Shown piece by piece: positions 1 through 6,919 of a stretch of 7,135 nucleotides of DNA (position 1 is its first letter; each line of letters opens with the position of its first letter). A program made the position numbers and the translations under genes. Source of the stretch: Kiritimatiellia bacterium (GTDB taxonomy: Bacteria > Verrucomicrobiota > Kiritimatiellia > JAAZAB01); NCBI GenBank assembly GCA_018400335.1, contig JAGYMT010000086.1, forward strand, positions 1 to 7,135. The letters run 5' to 3'. The notes beneath the pieces are model-generated. The model worked only from the letters and a program-made list of their open reading frames with translations. It did not search any database and was not told the origin of the DNA.

Positions 1-541
1 CGACGCGCAGCCGGCCGTCCTTGCCCGGCATAATGTCACCGAACGGGATGAGACAGCCTTCCGGTGAAGAGCCCCGACGGGCGATTTCCGGCCAATCTCC
101 GGCAAAGGCTCCAATGTTTCTCTCCCATGTTCGCCCGCCGTCGGCGGAGCGGCTCACGACCGGGCTCAGAATTTTCCCCCTCCCCTCGGCCGCCGGGTCC
201 GACCAGCCCGAGGCGATGACAATCAGGTCGCCGTTACACGCGAGCCCGGCGGCCACATTGGCCCGGGCGGCTCGTTCGTTGTCACGGGGCGCCGGCGTGC
301 CGCGCTTCTCCCAGGTGCGGCCGCCGTCTTCGCTTGCCCAGCAGTCGACATCGGCAGGGTGTGACAGATGGCCGGGCTGGTTGTGAATGACGGCCACAAC
401 TGTGCCGTCTTGCAGCAGGGTCAGGTTGGGCCAGGCGCAAACGTTTTCTATCGCGACAACCGGTTCAGGCCGAGTCCCGTCCCGCCCCCGCACGTAATTT
501 TGCGGCTTGCAGTCAGATGAACAGTTATGTCGATTAGACAT
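1..541 (-). CDS. Sialidase-like (BNR/Asp-box) protein, 5' part only
   Basis: This gene reads leftward and runs off the window edge, so only its first 180 codons are seen. Two canonical Asp-boxes (S-x-D-x-G-x-T-W) are visible, at residues 70-77 (SEDGGRTW) and 132-139 (SADGGRTW). An LLQDGTVVAVIHNQP strand typical of sialidase-fold beta-propellers (GH33-like) lies near residues 42-56. The start at 541 is firm: TAA is the codon directly before the ATG in frame, and GGAGG lies 9 nt upstream. No signal peptide is apparent (MSNRHNCSSDCKPQN start). Family knowledge suggests an exo-acting glycosidase on sialic acid or a related sugar. The catalytic Tyr/Glu and most of the arginine triad would lie in the missing part, so the substrate cannot be named. 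It is separated from the rest of the cluster by about 617 bp and appears to have its own promoter. Confidence 0.85.
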   Translation of the reverse strand, partial: MSNRHNCSSDCKPQNYVRGRDGTRPEPVVAIENVCAWPNLTLLQDGTVVAVIHNQPGHLSHPADVDCWASEDGGRTWEKRGTPAPRDNERAARANVAAGLACNGDLIVIASGWSDPAAEGRGKILSPVVSRSADGGRTWERNIGAFAGDWPEIARRGSSPEGCLIPFGDIMPGKDGRLRV

Positions 542-573
542 TTATGGCATCCTCCATTAGTTTCAGGTTTAAA

Positions 574-597
574 GTAAATATTCAGTGAAACACGTTG
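574..597 (+). repeat. 24-bp dispersed repeat, left copy
   Basis: Starts GTAAATATTCAGTGAA and ends CGTTG. The same 24 bases recur at 7112-7135 in the same orientation with two mismatches (ACAC here, CCCC there). Sequence before the repeat differs between copies. In both places it lies on the 5' side of a minus-strand cluster gene. It could be the end of an insertion element or a shared upstream motif. Confidence 0.6.
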
Positions 598-647
598 GCC
601 ACTGTAGAATTTATGATACTCACTTTTGATTTCTTATTTAACTATAT

Positions 648-675
648 ATTTTACGATCTGTCCTCACCTCGTCAA
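648..675 (-). promoter_or_regulatory. Sigma70-like promoter for the sialidase-like gene
   Basis: On the minus strand TTGACG (675-670) and TAAAAT (653-648) are separated by 16 bp, each differing from consensus at one base. Transcription would start near 641, leaving a 5' untranslated region of about 100 nt before the ATG at 541. That leader contains the 24-bp repeat at 574-597. The stretch is AT-rich, so a chance match is possible. Confidence 0.45.
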
Positions 676-715
676 ATGAATGGGCCGATAAATCTTTTTT
701 TAACCCGGTGGCATT

Positions 716-770
716 GGGGTCATATCTTTTCGTGGGGGTCGGACTTTTCGTTGGTTTCGTTGGGGTCGGG
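716..770 (+). repeat. Three degenerate GGGGTC repeats
   Basis: GGGGTC occurs at 716-721, 735-740 and 762-767. The first two are followed by AT or GG and then a pyrimidine-rich run ending in TTTT; the third is followed by GGGCC. Read on the minus strand this is a repeated GACCCC motif. From memory, similar GACCCC arrays flank REP-associated tyrosine transposase (IS200-like) genes in environmental bacteria. No transposase gene is present, so this would be a remnant at most. Confidence 0.4.
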
Positions 771-824
771 CCACGATATGTGCTTATTTAACAAGTCGTT
801 ATCCATAAGAAATGCTTCCAACTC

Positions 825-863
825 GTAAAAGTGTACGCCGATCTAACTTGTAATGGTGTACGC
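825..863 (+). repeat. Two 14-bp direct repeats, possible insertion-sequence end
   Basis: GTAAAAGTGTACGC (825-838) recurs as GTAATGGTGTACGC (850-863), 12 of 14 identical, with a 25-bp period. Tandem short repeats like these are typical of transposase-binding sites just inside insertion-sequence ends; IS21- and IS66-type ends are the obvious comparisons. No matching opposite end or transposase gene is visible, so the family is not assigned. Confidence 0.35.
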
Positions 864-940
864 TTATTGACACGCAAGTTGAACGCCCGGAGTAGCGGAT
901 TTTGCGTGGCGTCGGATTTTTCGACAATCGTAGTTCCAAA

Positions 941-959
941 GCGGCACTCATCGTGCCGC
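941..959. repeat. Perfect 7-bp hairpin
   Basis: GCGGCAC (941-947) and GTGCCGC (953-959) form a perfect stem around a 5-base loop. The context on the minus strand, TGGAGTGCGGC before and GCCGCTTTGG after, resembles a GC-hairpin repeat I recall from Verrucomicrobia-related genomes. There is no T-run on either side, so it is not a classic terminator. Confidence 0.5.
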
Positions 960-1158
960 ACTCCAAAATCACCTGCTCAAAGGCAATGCCGCCCAAGCTT
1001 AATGGTTACCTGAAAATCGGCTGTAAGCAGGCGGAACCTCTCTGACATAATAGCACTGTGCCTTCTGATCGGCAAAGAATTGCTGTGATTGCTGCGGGAA
1101 GGAATAACGGACAATGCGGTTAGCTTTACAACATTTCCCAATGCCCAAATTTTTATTT

Positions 1159-2541
1159 TTAAAGAAACAAGGCGTCATCATGGCCCCGGCCCCATCGACT
1201 CAATTCAGTATGGAGACGGCTCACCATATCCCGGTGTTCCGTGTCCCGCGCCAAATTGTTCATCTCAAGCGGATCCTCCTCCAAATCATAAAGTTCCCTG
1301 CCATCCGGCGGACTGAATACGTATTTGTACCGTCCATCGACAACGGCGCGGCGATGGACTCCCTTAACAGGATTGCCGGAATACTGAGCGAAGACGGCAC
1401 GGTTCGGAGGATCGATCCCCCGGCGCAGGGTCGGAACGAGCGACACCCCGTCGAGATCACCCGAACCCGGCAAGCCAAAAATCTCCAACAGCGTGGGGTT
1501 CACGTCCAGGTGAGAGACAGGAACGTCGACGGCGTTCTCGCCGATTCCGGGTCCGGCAAAGATCAGCGGAATTCGCAGCGCCTGCTCGTACATCTCCATT
1601 TTCTGGTACATGCCGTGCTGACCGAGGTGGTCGCCGTGGTCCACGGTGAAGACCTTGAGCGTCTCGATTCCGTTTCCCGCCTCGACCGTTGCCTCCAGGA
1701 CACGGCCGAGTCCCTCGTCGGCCATGTTGACCAACCCAAGATGCGCCGCCCACACCTTTCGCCAGTCCTTCTCGGACAGACCCTTCGCGAGCTGCGCGGG
1801 CACGCCGTTCCGGTATTCGGGCGGTTCGCCCTCGGAATGTACCCCCGTGTTGGCGGGCAAGTCGATTTTCCCGGGATCAAACATGGATGCGTAAGGTTCC
1901 GGAATGATCAGCGGCGGATGCGGCGCCCAAAGACAGAGGAAAAGGGCAAATGGTTTGGCCCGGTCCCTCTTGACAAAGTCCGCCGCCTCCCTGCACCAGA
2001 AAAGATCCTTGAAATCGTCGGCTTGCCCCGGCCAGACCTCCGTTTGAGTTCCCGAATAGCCGCATTCCACGATCTCGCCTTCCCGAAGTTCCGTGACGCG
2101 TCGACGGAACGCGCCTCTGGGCGGTTTGAACTTGTCGAGGCCGGCCTCCCGGCGGTGGGCCGCGTAATGGTCGCCGCTTTCCCATAACGCGAACGGCAGA
2201 CGTTCTCGAAGGGACGGCTTCACGCGGATGTGGTCCACGCCGACGTGGGCCACGTCGTATCCGGCTTGAAAGAGCCGCTCGTGGATCGTGGCGTGGTCGC
2301 CGGCGGTTATCCCTTTCCAATCATTGATGACGACGCCGTTTTGGGTGGGGTACTTTCCGGTGGCCAGGGCCGTCCGGGCGGGAACGCAGAGGGGGCAGGT
2401 GGAATAGGCGCGACTGAAACAAGTTCCGGTCGCCGCCATACGGTTCAGATTCGGACAGACCTCGACGCCGGCCTGGACCATTCCCAGGCTGTCCGCGCGT
2501 TGATGGTCCGTCATGATGAAAAGCAAGTTGGGCCGTGACAT
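1159..2541 (-). CDS. Sulfatase A (Cys-type, alkaline phosphatase fold)
   Basis: A full-length 460-residue type I sulfatase, which hydrolyses a sulfate ester using a formylglycine made from Cys. The nucleophile motif C-x-P-x-R is at residues 52-56 (CVPAR), followed by TALATGKYP. Metal ligands are expected at D12 (MTDHQ), D301 and H302 (VDHGDH). H208 (APHPP) and K314 match other active-site positions. The lysine of the usual GKxH motif is missing: residues 101-104 read GVDH. The C-terminus has the usual YKYVFSPPDGRELYDLEEDPLE segment. The ATG at 2541 is preferred because AAAGGGGAA precedes it and the family normally starts just before RPNLLFIMTD. Alternatives are the in-frame ATG at 2556 and an extension to 2658. 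No signal peptide is seen. The substrate cannot be told from sequence; the locus suggests a sulfated glycan. Confidence 0.92.
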   Translation of the reverse strand: MSRPNLLFIMTDHQRADSLGMVQAGVEVCPNLNRMAATGTCFSRAYSTCPLCVPARTALATGKYPTQNGVVINDWKGITAGDHATIHERLFQAGYDVAHVGVDHIRVKPSLRERLPFALWESGDHYAAHRREAGLDKFKPPRGAFRRRVTELREGEIVECGYSGTQTEVWPGQADDFKDLFWCREAADFVKRDRAKPFALFLCLWAPHPPLIIPEPYASMFDPGKIDLPANTGVHSEGEPPEYRNGVPAQLAKGLSEKDWRKVWAAHLGLVNMADEGLGRVLEATVEAGNGIETLKVFTVDHGDHLGQHGMYQKMEMYEQALRIPLIFAGPGIGENAVDVPVSHLDVNPTLLEIFGLPGSGDLDGVSLVPTLRRGIDPPNRAVFAQYSGNPVKGVHRRAVVDGRYKYVFSPPDGRELYDLEEDPLEMNNLARDTEHRDMVSRLHTELSRWGRGHDDALFL

Positions 2542-2679
2542 GTTTTCCCCTTTCATAATATGTTGATCATTTTTTTCTCTGACAACGCGCCATGGGGACC
2601 GCGCAGTGTTACCTAATTCCACCATTGATCCCATACTATGATGGTCGGCATAAACCAAAAAATCAAAGTTCTGTTTCGC
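2542..2679. other. Short spacer between fusion gene and sulfatase A
   Basis: The 138 bp carry the sulfatase A ribosome binding site (AAAGGGGAA on the minus strand, about 2545-2553). I see no hairpin-plus-T terminator. Co-transcription of the fusion gene and sulfatase A is therefore plausible though unproven. Confidence 0.4.
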
Positions 2680-5232
2680 CTATTTCCGGAATCGAAAACT
2701 GAACAAATCGGCGTCTTTGAGGGCAAAACGCATACGCACCATGCGGCCGGCATGGGCGCCGACGTCCGCGCCGTTTCGCCAACGGACAACCCGGTCGATC
2801 TCGTCACCAACGATCTCATGGCAATCCTCAAACGCGAAACCCTCCAGCGGTTGGCCGCCGAAATCCTCCAACTGGACCCGAATCGATCCGGCGGCGGAAG
2901 TGGAAAAGTTAATGGACAACGTCGAACCCCCGAAATGAAACGGTTTAAGGCTGAACTGCCCGCCGCTGAACGGGGCGTTGACCGAAACGAATCCGTCGAT
3001 CCGGAGGGAATGCCGGCGGAAGCGCGATCCCGGCTCGCCCCAGTAGTTCTCCACCACCAGGAAGGAAAGTTCGTCGAACCCGCCCTCGATGGTCGAGGCA
3101 GTCTCGAACATGCCGAGAGCCTGGTAGTTGTCGCCGTAGACCCAGTTGCCCGTGGTCACCGGGCCCGGGCGGATGAACGCCTCGTCCCAACGCTTGAAAA
3201 CCTCGCCGTCCCGGCTGGACATGAACAAACTGTCGGTCAGGGCCGCGCCCATGCGCTCGTTCAACGACGCGCGGAACCGGCGTTTCTCCAGTTCCGGCAG
3301 GGCCTCAATGGTCGGCGACCATTTCCGCTCGGTGTAACGGGCGGGGAATCCGACAAAAATGTGCGGCGCCCGGTAATAGGGCTGGACCTGGCTGGTGTAG
3401 AGTTGCGTCGTCGGAGAACCGGGATACGCCAATTCCACTACGCTCTCCCAATGACGGAAATCCTTCGAAGTGGCTGTCTTGATCGTCCTGACCTTGCTCG
3501 GCTTGCCGTAGTCGCGATAATCGCGGAAGTAGATTCGGTACTCGCCGCGCTCGGCGTCCCAGAAGGCAAGATTTTGAGAGTCAAAATAGCCGTGCTCCCG
3601 GTTTTTCAGGAGGGGGGCCTCGCTCATCAGTTTCCAATGGATCCCGTCCGGGGACACCGCGGCGTGCAGGTCGCCTCTGGTGGTCTTGGCTTCGGGACCG
3701 CTGACTCCACCCACCGCCTTGTAGCGTTCCTCTGGGAGGCAGTCCGGATTGTCGTCCCGGAAGGGAGTGAAGCCGTGGACGGCCTTTCCATCCTTGCCGA
3801 AACCGACGTGGATGATGTTGTTTTTCGTGCATCCCTGAAACTCGTGAAATCCCAGTTCCGGCCGTTCCCAACGCAGTCCGTCGTCGCTCTCGGCGTAGCA
3901 GATCCAAAGCGGATGCGGCGGAAGTTCGTGGAGCGTTTCGAATCTCGGGTATCCCTTATAATACATGCGATATTTGCCCTCGTCCTTAAAGACGGTGACG
4001 TAGCCGGACAGCCCGCCCTCCCAAGGTTTGCCCGCCTCGAAGACGACTTCCCTGGGTGTTGGATGGTGGAGCTTGAAAGAGGTGTCGTTCATTTGATCCC
4101 CCAGGAAGTCGTCGATGAACAACTCGCGGCGCGTGCCGATACGCGGCCGTTTCAACTGGCTGACGACGATCGGGTCGCCGGGTTCCCGGCCATTGATGAC
4201 GTCGTCCTCGGTGATTTTCCGCAGCAGAATCTCGCCGGCGCCGGTGCGCTGGCGGTCGTGGATGATCCAAATCGTTCCGTCCGGAGACTCCTTGGCGTCG
4301 GGGTAGCTGACGTCGTCGCGCTCGTCGAGGAGCAGATGGTGAATCCACGTCTTGCCGTCGTCCTCGGAGAGCGAGGCGGTCAGATGGTCGCGTTTGGTGA
4401 AGTTTCGATGGTTGATCAACAGCAGGCGCCCGGAGCGCAACCGCCGAATGTGAAATCGGGCGTTGGGTCCGTCGATGACGACGTCGGGCGAGACCTCCCA
4501 CGTCTTGCCGCCGTCACGGGAGATCGCCTCGCCGATGCCATCCTTGCGCCGAACCAGCATCCACAACGAGCCGTCGCGTCGCTCGATGATCATGTTCTCG
4601 TCGGGCCCGTTGTTCGGCACGTCGGCGGAGCCGAGCAGTTCGAAAGTCTCGCCTTGATCCCGGGAGATGGTGACGTTGGAGAAGGCCTCCTCGGCAATGA
4701 CCAATTCATAAGGGGCGTTGTGGGACCACACCGCCGTCGGCAGCAACCAATCGCCAGACTCCAGAACCGTGGGCTTGTTCATCATGATGCCGTTGGCGAT
4801 CCGCCGCGGTTTCGTCCAGTCGCCGTTGCGATCGTCGGGATTATCGAGGTAAATCGCCCACACGCCGCCGCGGCCGTCGAAGGTCTTCCCGCAATGCCTG
4901 GTCTGCATCCAAAACAGCCAAAGTCGTCCGAGCGGATCAATCCACAGCACGGGGTCGGAGGCGCGGATATCGGTGGGCGGATCGACGGCGAGAACCGGCT
5001 TGGACCACGTTTCGCCGTCGTCATCGCTGGTGACCAGCACGATATGGTTGTTCTCGTCTTCGGTGCGGCCGCCGGTGTACCATGCCGCCCAAAGACGGCC
5101 GTTTCCGGTTTGTTCAATCCCGGGGATGCCCTGCCAGTTTCGGACCGACTCCCCATAGGCCGGCCCCGGCTTGAACAGCACCTCGACCGGTTCCATGGCG
5201 GGGTCTTTGGTTCTTTTCACCATTATTTTCAT
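2680..5232 (-). CDS. Two-domain fusion: sialidase-like propeller plus GH32/GH43-like propeller
   Basis: An 850-residue protein joining two glycosidase-type beta-propellers. Residues 1 to about 355 resemble BNR sialidase-family proteins, with a WQGIPGIE segment (33-40) and four Asp-boxes near 69-76, 190-197 (TF for TW), 238-245 and 289-296. After a short junction (about 356-364), residues 365-850 match from memory a stand-alone family often annotated as a GH32 N-terminal-like or hypothetical protein in Planctomycetota and relatives. It starts IGTRRELFIDDF and has YAESDDGLRWERPELG (446-461), FDSQNLAFWDA (550-560) and a C-terminal sandwich-like part containing LRIDGFVS and NFSTSAAGS. The ATG at 5232 is chosen because GGGAGAAG lies upstream and the protein family begins there. 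The frame stays open to 5397, but only through palindromic repeat DNA. No signal peptide is visible. Activity is inferred as glycan hydrolysis; the catalytic residues are not assigned. Confidence 0.85.
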   Translation of the reverse strand: MKIMVKRTKDPAMEPVEVLFKPGPAYGESVRNWQGIPGIEQTGNGRLWAAWYTGGRTEDENNHIVLVTSDDDGETWSKPVLAVDPPTDIRASDPVLWIDPLGRLWLFWMQTRHCGKTFDGRGGVWAIYLDNPDDRNGDWTKPRRIANGIMMNKPTVLESGDWLLPTAVWSHNAPYELVIAEEAFSNVTISRDQGETFELLGSADVPNNGPDENMIIERRDGSLWMLVRRKDGIGEAISRDGGKTWEVSPDVVIDGPNARFHIRRLRSGRLLLINHRNFTKRDHLTASLSEDDGKTWIHHLLLDERDDVSYPDAKESPDGTIWIIHDRQRTGAGEILLRKITEDDVINGREPGDPIVVSQLKRPRIGTRRELFIDDFLGDQMNDTSFKLHHPTPREVVFEAGKPWEGGLSGYVTVFKDEGKYRMYYKGYPRFETLHELPPHPLWICYAESDDGLRWERPELGFHEFQGCTKNNIIHVGFGKDGKAVHGFTPFRDDNPDCLPEERYKAVGGVSGPEAKTTRGDLHAAVSPDGIHWKLMSEAPLLKNREHGYFDSQNLAFWDAERGEYRIYFRDYRDYGKPSKVRTIKTATSKDFRHWESVVELAYPGSPTTQLYTSQVQPYYRAPHIFVGFPARYTERKWSPTIEALPELEKRRFRASLNERMGAALTDSLFMSSRDGEVFKRWDEAFIRPGPVTTGNWVYGDNYQALGMFETASTIEGGFDELSFLVVENYWGEPGSRFRRHSLRIDGFVSVNAPFSGGQFSLKPFHFGGSTLSINFSTSAAGSIRVQLEDFGGQPLEGFAFEDCHEIVGDEIDRVVRWRNGADVGAHAGRMVRMRFALKDADLFSFRFRK

Positions 5233-5243
5233 GATAGTCTTCT

Positions 5244-5251
5244 CCCGAATC
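5244..5251 (-). promoter_or_regulatory. Ribosome binding site deciding the fusion-gene start
   Basis: Minus-strand CGGGAGAAG sits about 9 nt before the ATG at 5232. It supports this start over the in-frame extension that would have to read through the hairpin repeats up to 5397. Confidence 0.55.
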
Positions 5252-5282
5252 AATGAGTGTTTTTTTTCGTTTATTGCCCAAA

Positions 5283-5386
5283 GTCCCTTTGGGACGACAC
5301 GTCGTTTTAGCCACGCGGCGTCAGCCCGTGGAAACGGGGGACCGCACCCCATCGAATGAGCCCCCGCTTTAGGGGACGGCACCCCG
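5283..5386. repeat. Compact array of palindromes (dispersed-repeat type)
   Basis: Four structured units are packed into about 100 bp. GTCCCTTTGGGAC (5283-5295) is a near-perfect palindrome. At 5311-5331 CCACG and GGC pair with GCC and CGTGG around a GTCA loop with one bulged C. GGGGACCGCACCCC (5337-5350) recurs as GGGGACGGCACCCC (5372-5385), 13 of 14 identical. CCCC-GCTTTA-GGGG (5362-5375) forms another hairpin. No T-run follows on the minus strand, so a simple intrinsic terminator is unlikely. It resembles GC-rich mosaic intergenic repeats I recall from PVC genomes. It lies between sulfatase B and the fusion gene and could affect their co-expression. Confidence 0.6.
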
Positions 5387-5469
5387 CGGTGACGCATTCA
5401 GGCGAAATATCTCTGGTTTCGATGGTAGGGTCAAAGTCAAGGAATTAACGATGTGCTGAAAAGTTAATT

Positions 5470-6882
5470 TTAACGTTTGTAGCTCGAGAGGCAGGGAGAT
5501 GTGGGGCCGTCCAGCGGCACCAGCTCGCCGTCGTGCACAAAACCCTCCGGACGCCCCTTCAGTTCTTCAATAAGTGTCCGGCGAAACCGCGACAGAACGA
5601 CATCATATTCGGGATCATCGGCCAGATTAACAAGTTCCGCGGGGTCCGATTCCAGGTCGAAAAGCTGCTCGACCGCTGTGCCGGGGTACCAGATATATTT
5701 CCAACGTTCGTCCGTAATATATTGCTGTCCCGACCCTGTCGTCGGCACCGCAGAGCACTCGCCATGGACATAATCCCGCCAGGCGGAATCGCCCTTCAGC
5801 ATCGGCAACAGGCTGCACCCGTCAATATCACCCGGTGGATCCACTCCGGCGGTCTCCAGCAGGGTGGGCATGACATCCTCAAGCGTCACCAGCTTATCAA
5901 CACTGCGGCCGGTGTCCATATTCATACCGGGCGGAGGCTTCAGCACGAAAGGGATGCGGGCACTGGGCTCGTAACCGCTGCGTTTCCTGAACCACTGATG
6001 ATCGCCGAGCATCTCCCCATGATCGGAAGTGAAAAGCACCAGCGTATTCGACGGCAGTTCATTGATGATGCGCCCGATCTGGTCATCGATATGATTGACA
6101 CAACCGAAATAAGCCGCCCGAAGCTGATGCATGACCTGCGGCGAGGGCCAATATCGCCAGGGCGTAACCGGAAAGCCTGTCGAAGGTTCATCCCACTTGC
6201 GGGCCCATTCGCCGACGACAGGATCGGGCAGATCCATGTGAAGATAACGATTGTAGTAGAACTCGGGCGGACAATGGGGTTGATGGGGCTGGTGAAAGCT
6301 CACGTTCAGAAAGAAAGGCACGGTCGGGTCACGGCGTTGGAGAAACTCCAGAGCCTGAGTAGCACACCAGTTGGTAAAATGCAGGCGCTCGGGCAGATGC
6401 CAGGGGCGCACCGGCGCTCCGTTCTGATTGACACCATGAGCAAGACCGGCATCCGGCAGATGAACACCTTCCCGGCGCAGATAACGGGCATAGTCGCTGT
6501 CGCTCCCGAAAGTAACGGGCGAGTCGGCCCAATCCGCACTGTCAAAACCGTAGAGTTTGCGGTGCGGCCAGAGATGAAGTTTGCCGACCAGGTGGCTCTG
6601 GTAACCCGAATCGCTCAACAAACCCGGCAGCGTGGGGCCGTCGAGACGGGTATTGTAATTCATAAAAACTCCGTGCCCGGCGGGCTTCCGCCCCGTCATG
6701 AGGCTGCGTCGTGCGGGGATACATACCGGACAGGTCGAATAGGCGCGCCTGAAATGGTAGCCCGACGCGCCAAGCGCATCAATATTCGGCGTCTGGACGG
6801 CCGGATGGCCGTCAATCCCGATACAATCACCACGCTGCTGGTCGGTCATTATCAACAAAATATTGGGACGTTTTCTTTTCAT
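5470..6882 (-). CDS. Sulfatase B (Cys-type, alkaline phosphatase fold)
   Basis: A complete 470-residue type I sulfatase. The formylglycine motif is C54-I-P-A-R58 in the context STCPVCIPARRSL. The active-site set is complete: D14 (MTDQQ), K101 and H103 (GKLH), H200 (QPHQP), D287 and H288 (TSDHGE) and K300. The D14/C54 spacing is the same as in choline-sulfatase-type enzymes, but that does not prove the substrate. Around the active site it shares RAYSTCP-x-C-x-PAR and the following TG-x(2)-P stretch with sulfatase A, so the two are related but divergent. The ATG at 6882 is preferred because the family starts just before RPNILLIMTD and a TATAAT box lies 7 nt upstream. A GTG at 6906 would extend it by eight residues but would fall upstream of the predicted transcript start. 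No signal peptide is seen. Needs a maturation enzyme not found here. Confidence 0.93.
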   Translation of the reverse strand: MKRKRPNILLIMTDQQRGDCIGIDGHPAVQTPNIDALGASGYHFRRAYSTCPVCIPARRSLMTGRKPAGHGVFMNYNTRLDGPTLPGLLSDSGYQSHLVGKLHLWPHRKLYGFDSADWADSPVTFGSDSDYARYLRREGVHLPDAGLAHGVNQNGAPVRPWHLPERLHFTNWCATQALEFLQRRDPTVPFFLNVSFHQPHQPHCPPEFYYNRYLHMDLPDPVVGEWARKWDEPSTGFPVTPWRYWPSPQVMHQLRAAYFGCVNHIDDQIGRIINELPSNTLVLFTSDHGEMLGDHQWFRKRSGYEPSARIPFVLKPPPGMNMDTGRSVDKLVTLEDVMPTLLETAGVDPPGDIDGCSLLPMLKGDSAWRDYVHGECSAVPTTGSGQQYITDERWKYIWYPGTAVEQLFDLESDPAELVNLADDPEYDVVLSRFRRTLIEELKGRPEGFVHDGELVPLDGPTSPCLSSYKR

Positions 6883-6889
6883 AATCCCA

Positions 6890-6919
6890 ATTATAATAGA
6901 GTTCACGGTACCGTTGCAA
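6890..6919 (-). promoter_or_regulatory. Sigma70-like promoter of sulfatase B, possibly leaderless
   Basis: On the minus strand TTGCAA (6919-6914) and a consensus TATAAT (6895-6890) are separated by 18 bp. Transcription would begin at about 6883, immediately before the ATG at 6882. There is no good ribosome binding site at either possible start, which fits a leaderless or nearly leaderless message. Confidence 0.5.

Larger units (their letters stand above)
542..1158. other. Gene-free stretch with mobile-element-like debris
   Basis: About 617 bp between sulfatase A and the sialidase-like gene hold no recognisable gene. From left to right they contain the 24-bp repeat, an AT-rich promoter-bearing part (about 600-710), the GGGGTC repeats, the GTGTACGC repeats and the hairpin. 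The right part (about 960-1158) shows nothing clear. Short minus-strand reading frames at 799-996 and 999-1181 have no recognisable domain or convincing ribosome binding site. The mixed base composition suggests layered insertions. Confidence 0.5.

Noticed and set aside
21..386. A 121-codon plus-strand open frame at the left end
   Set aside because: Lies antisense to the sialidase-like gene, whose two Asp-boxes prove the minus-strand frame.
376..386. Apparent frameshift in the sialidase-like gene near the Q-P-G-H segment
   Set aside because: Re-reading the complement showed all bases present; the frame is continuous through both Asp-boxes.
799..1181. Two short minus-strand frames (799-996 and 999-1181)
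   Set aside because: No known domain, no convincing ribosome binding site; one overlaps the sulfatase A 3' end and the other runs through the hairpin and GTGTACGC repeats.
1114..2187. A 357-codon plus-strand open frame opposite sulfatase A
   Set aside because: Same reason: shadow of the sulfatase A coding sequence, composition typical of antisense translation.
2555..2585. Possible sulfatase A promoter (TTGTCA, 19 bp, TATTAT on the minus strand)
   Set aside because: Spacing is poor and the predicted transcript start would remove the ribosome binding site.
2638..5256. An 872-codon plus-strand open frame opposite the fusion gene
   Set aside because: Its translation shows no recognisable domain, while the opposite strand encodes a clear multi-motif enzyme. 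High GC at codon third positions readily leaves the antisense frame without stops.
5233..5397. N-terminal extension of the fusion protein by 55 residues
   Set aside because: The extension is translated palindromic repeat DNA, and a good ribosome binding site precedes the internal ATG at 5232.
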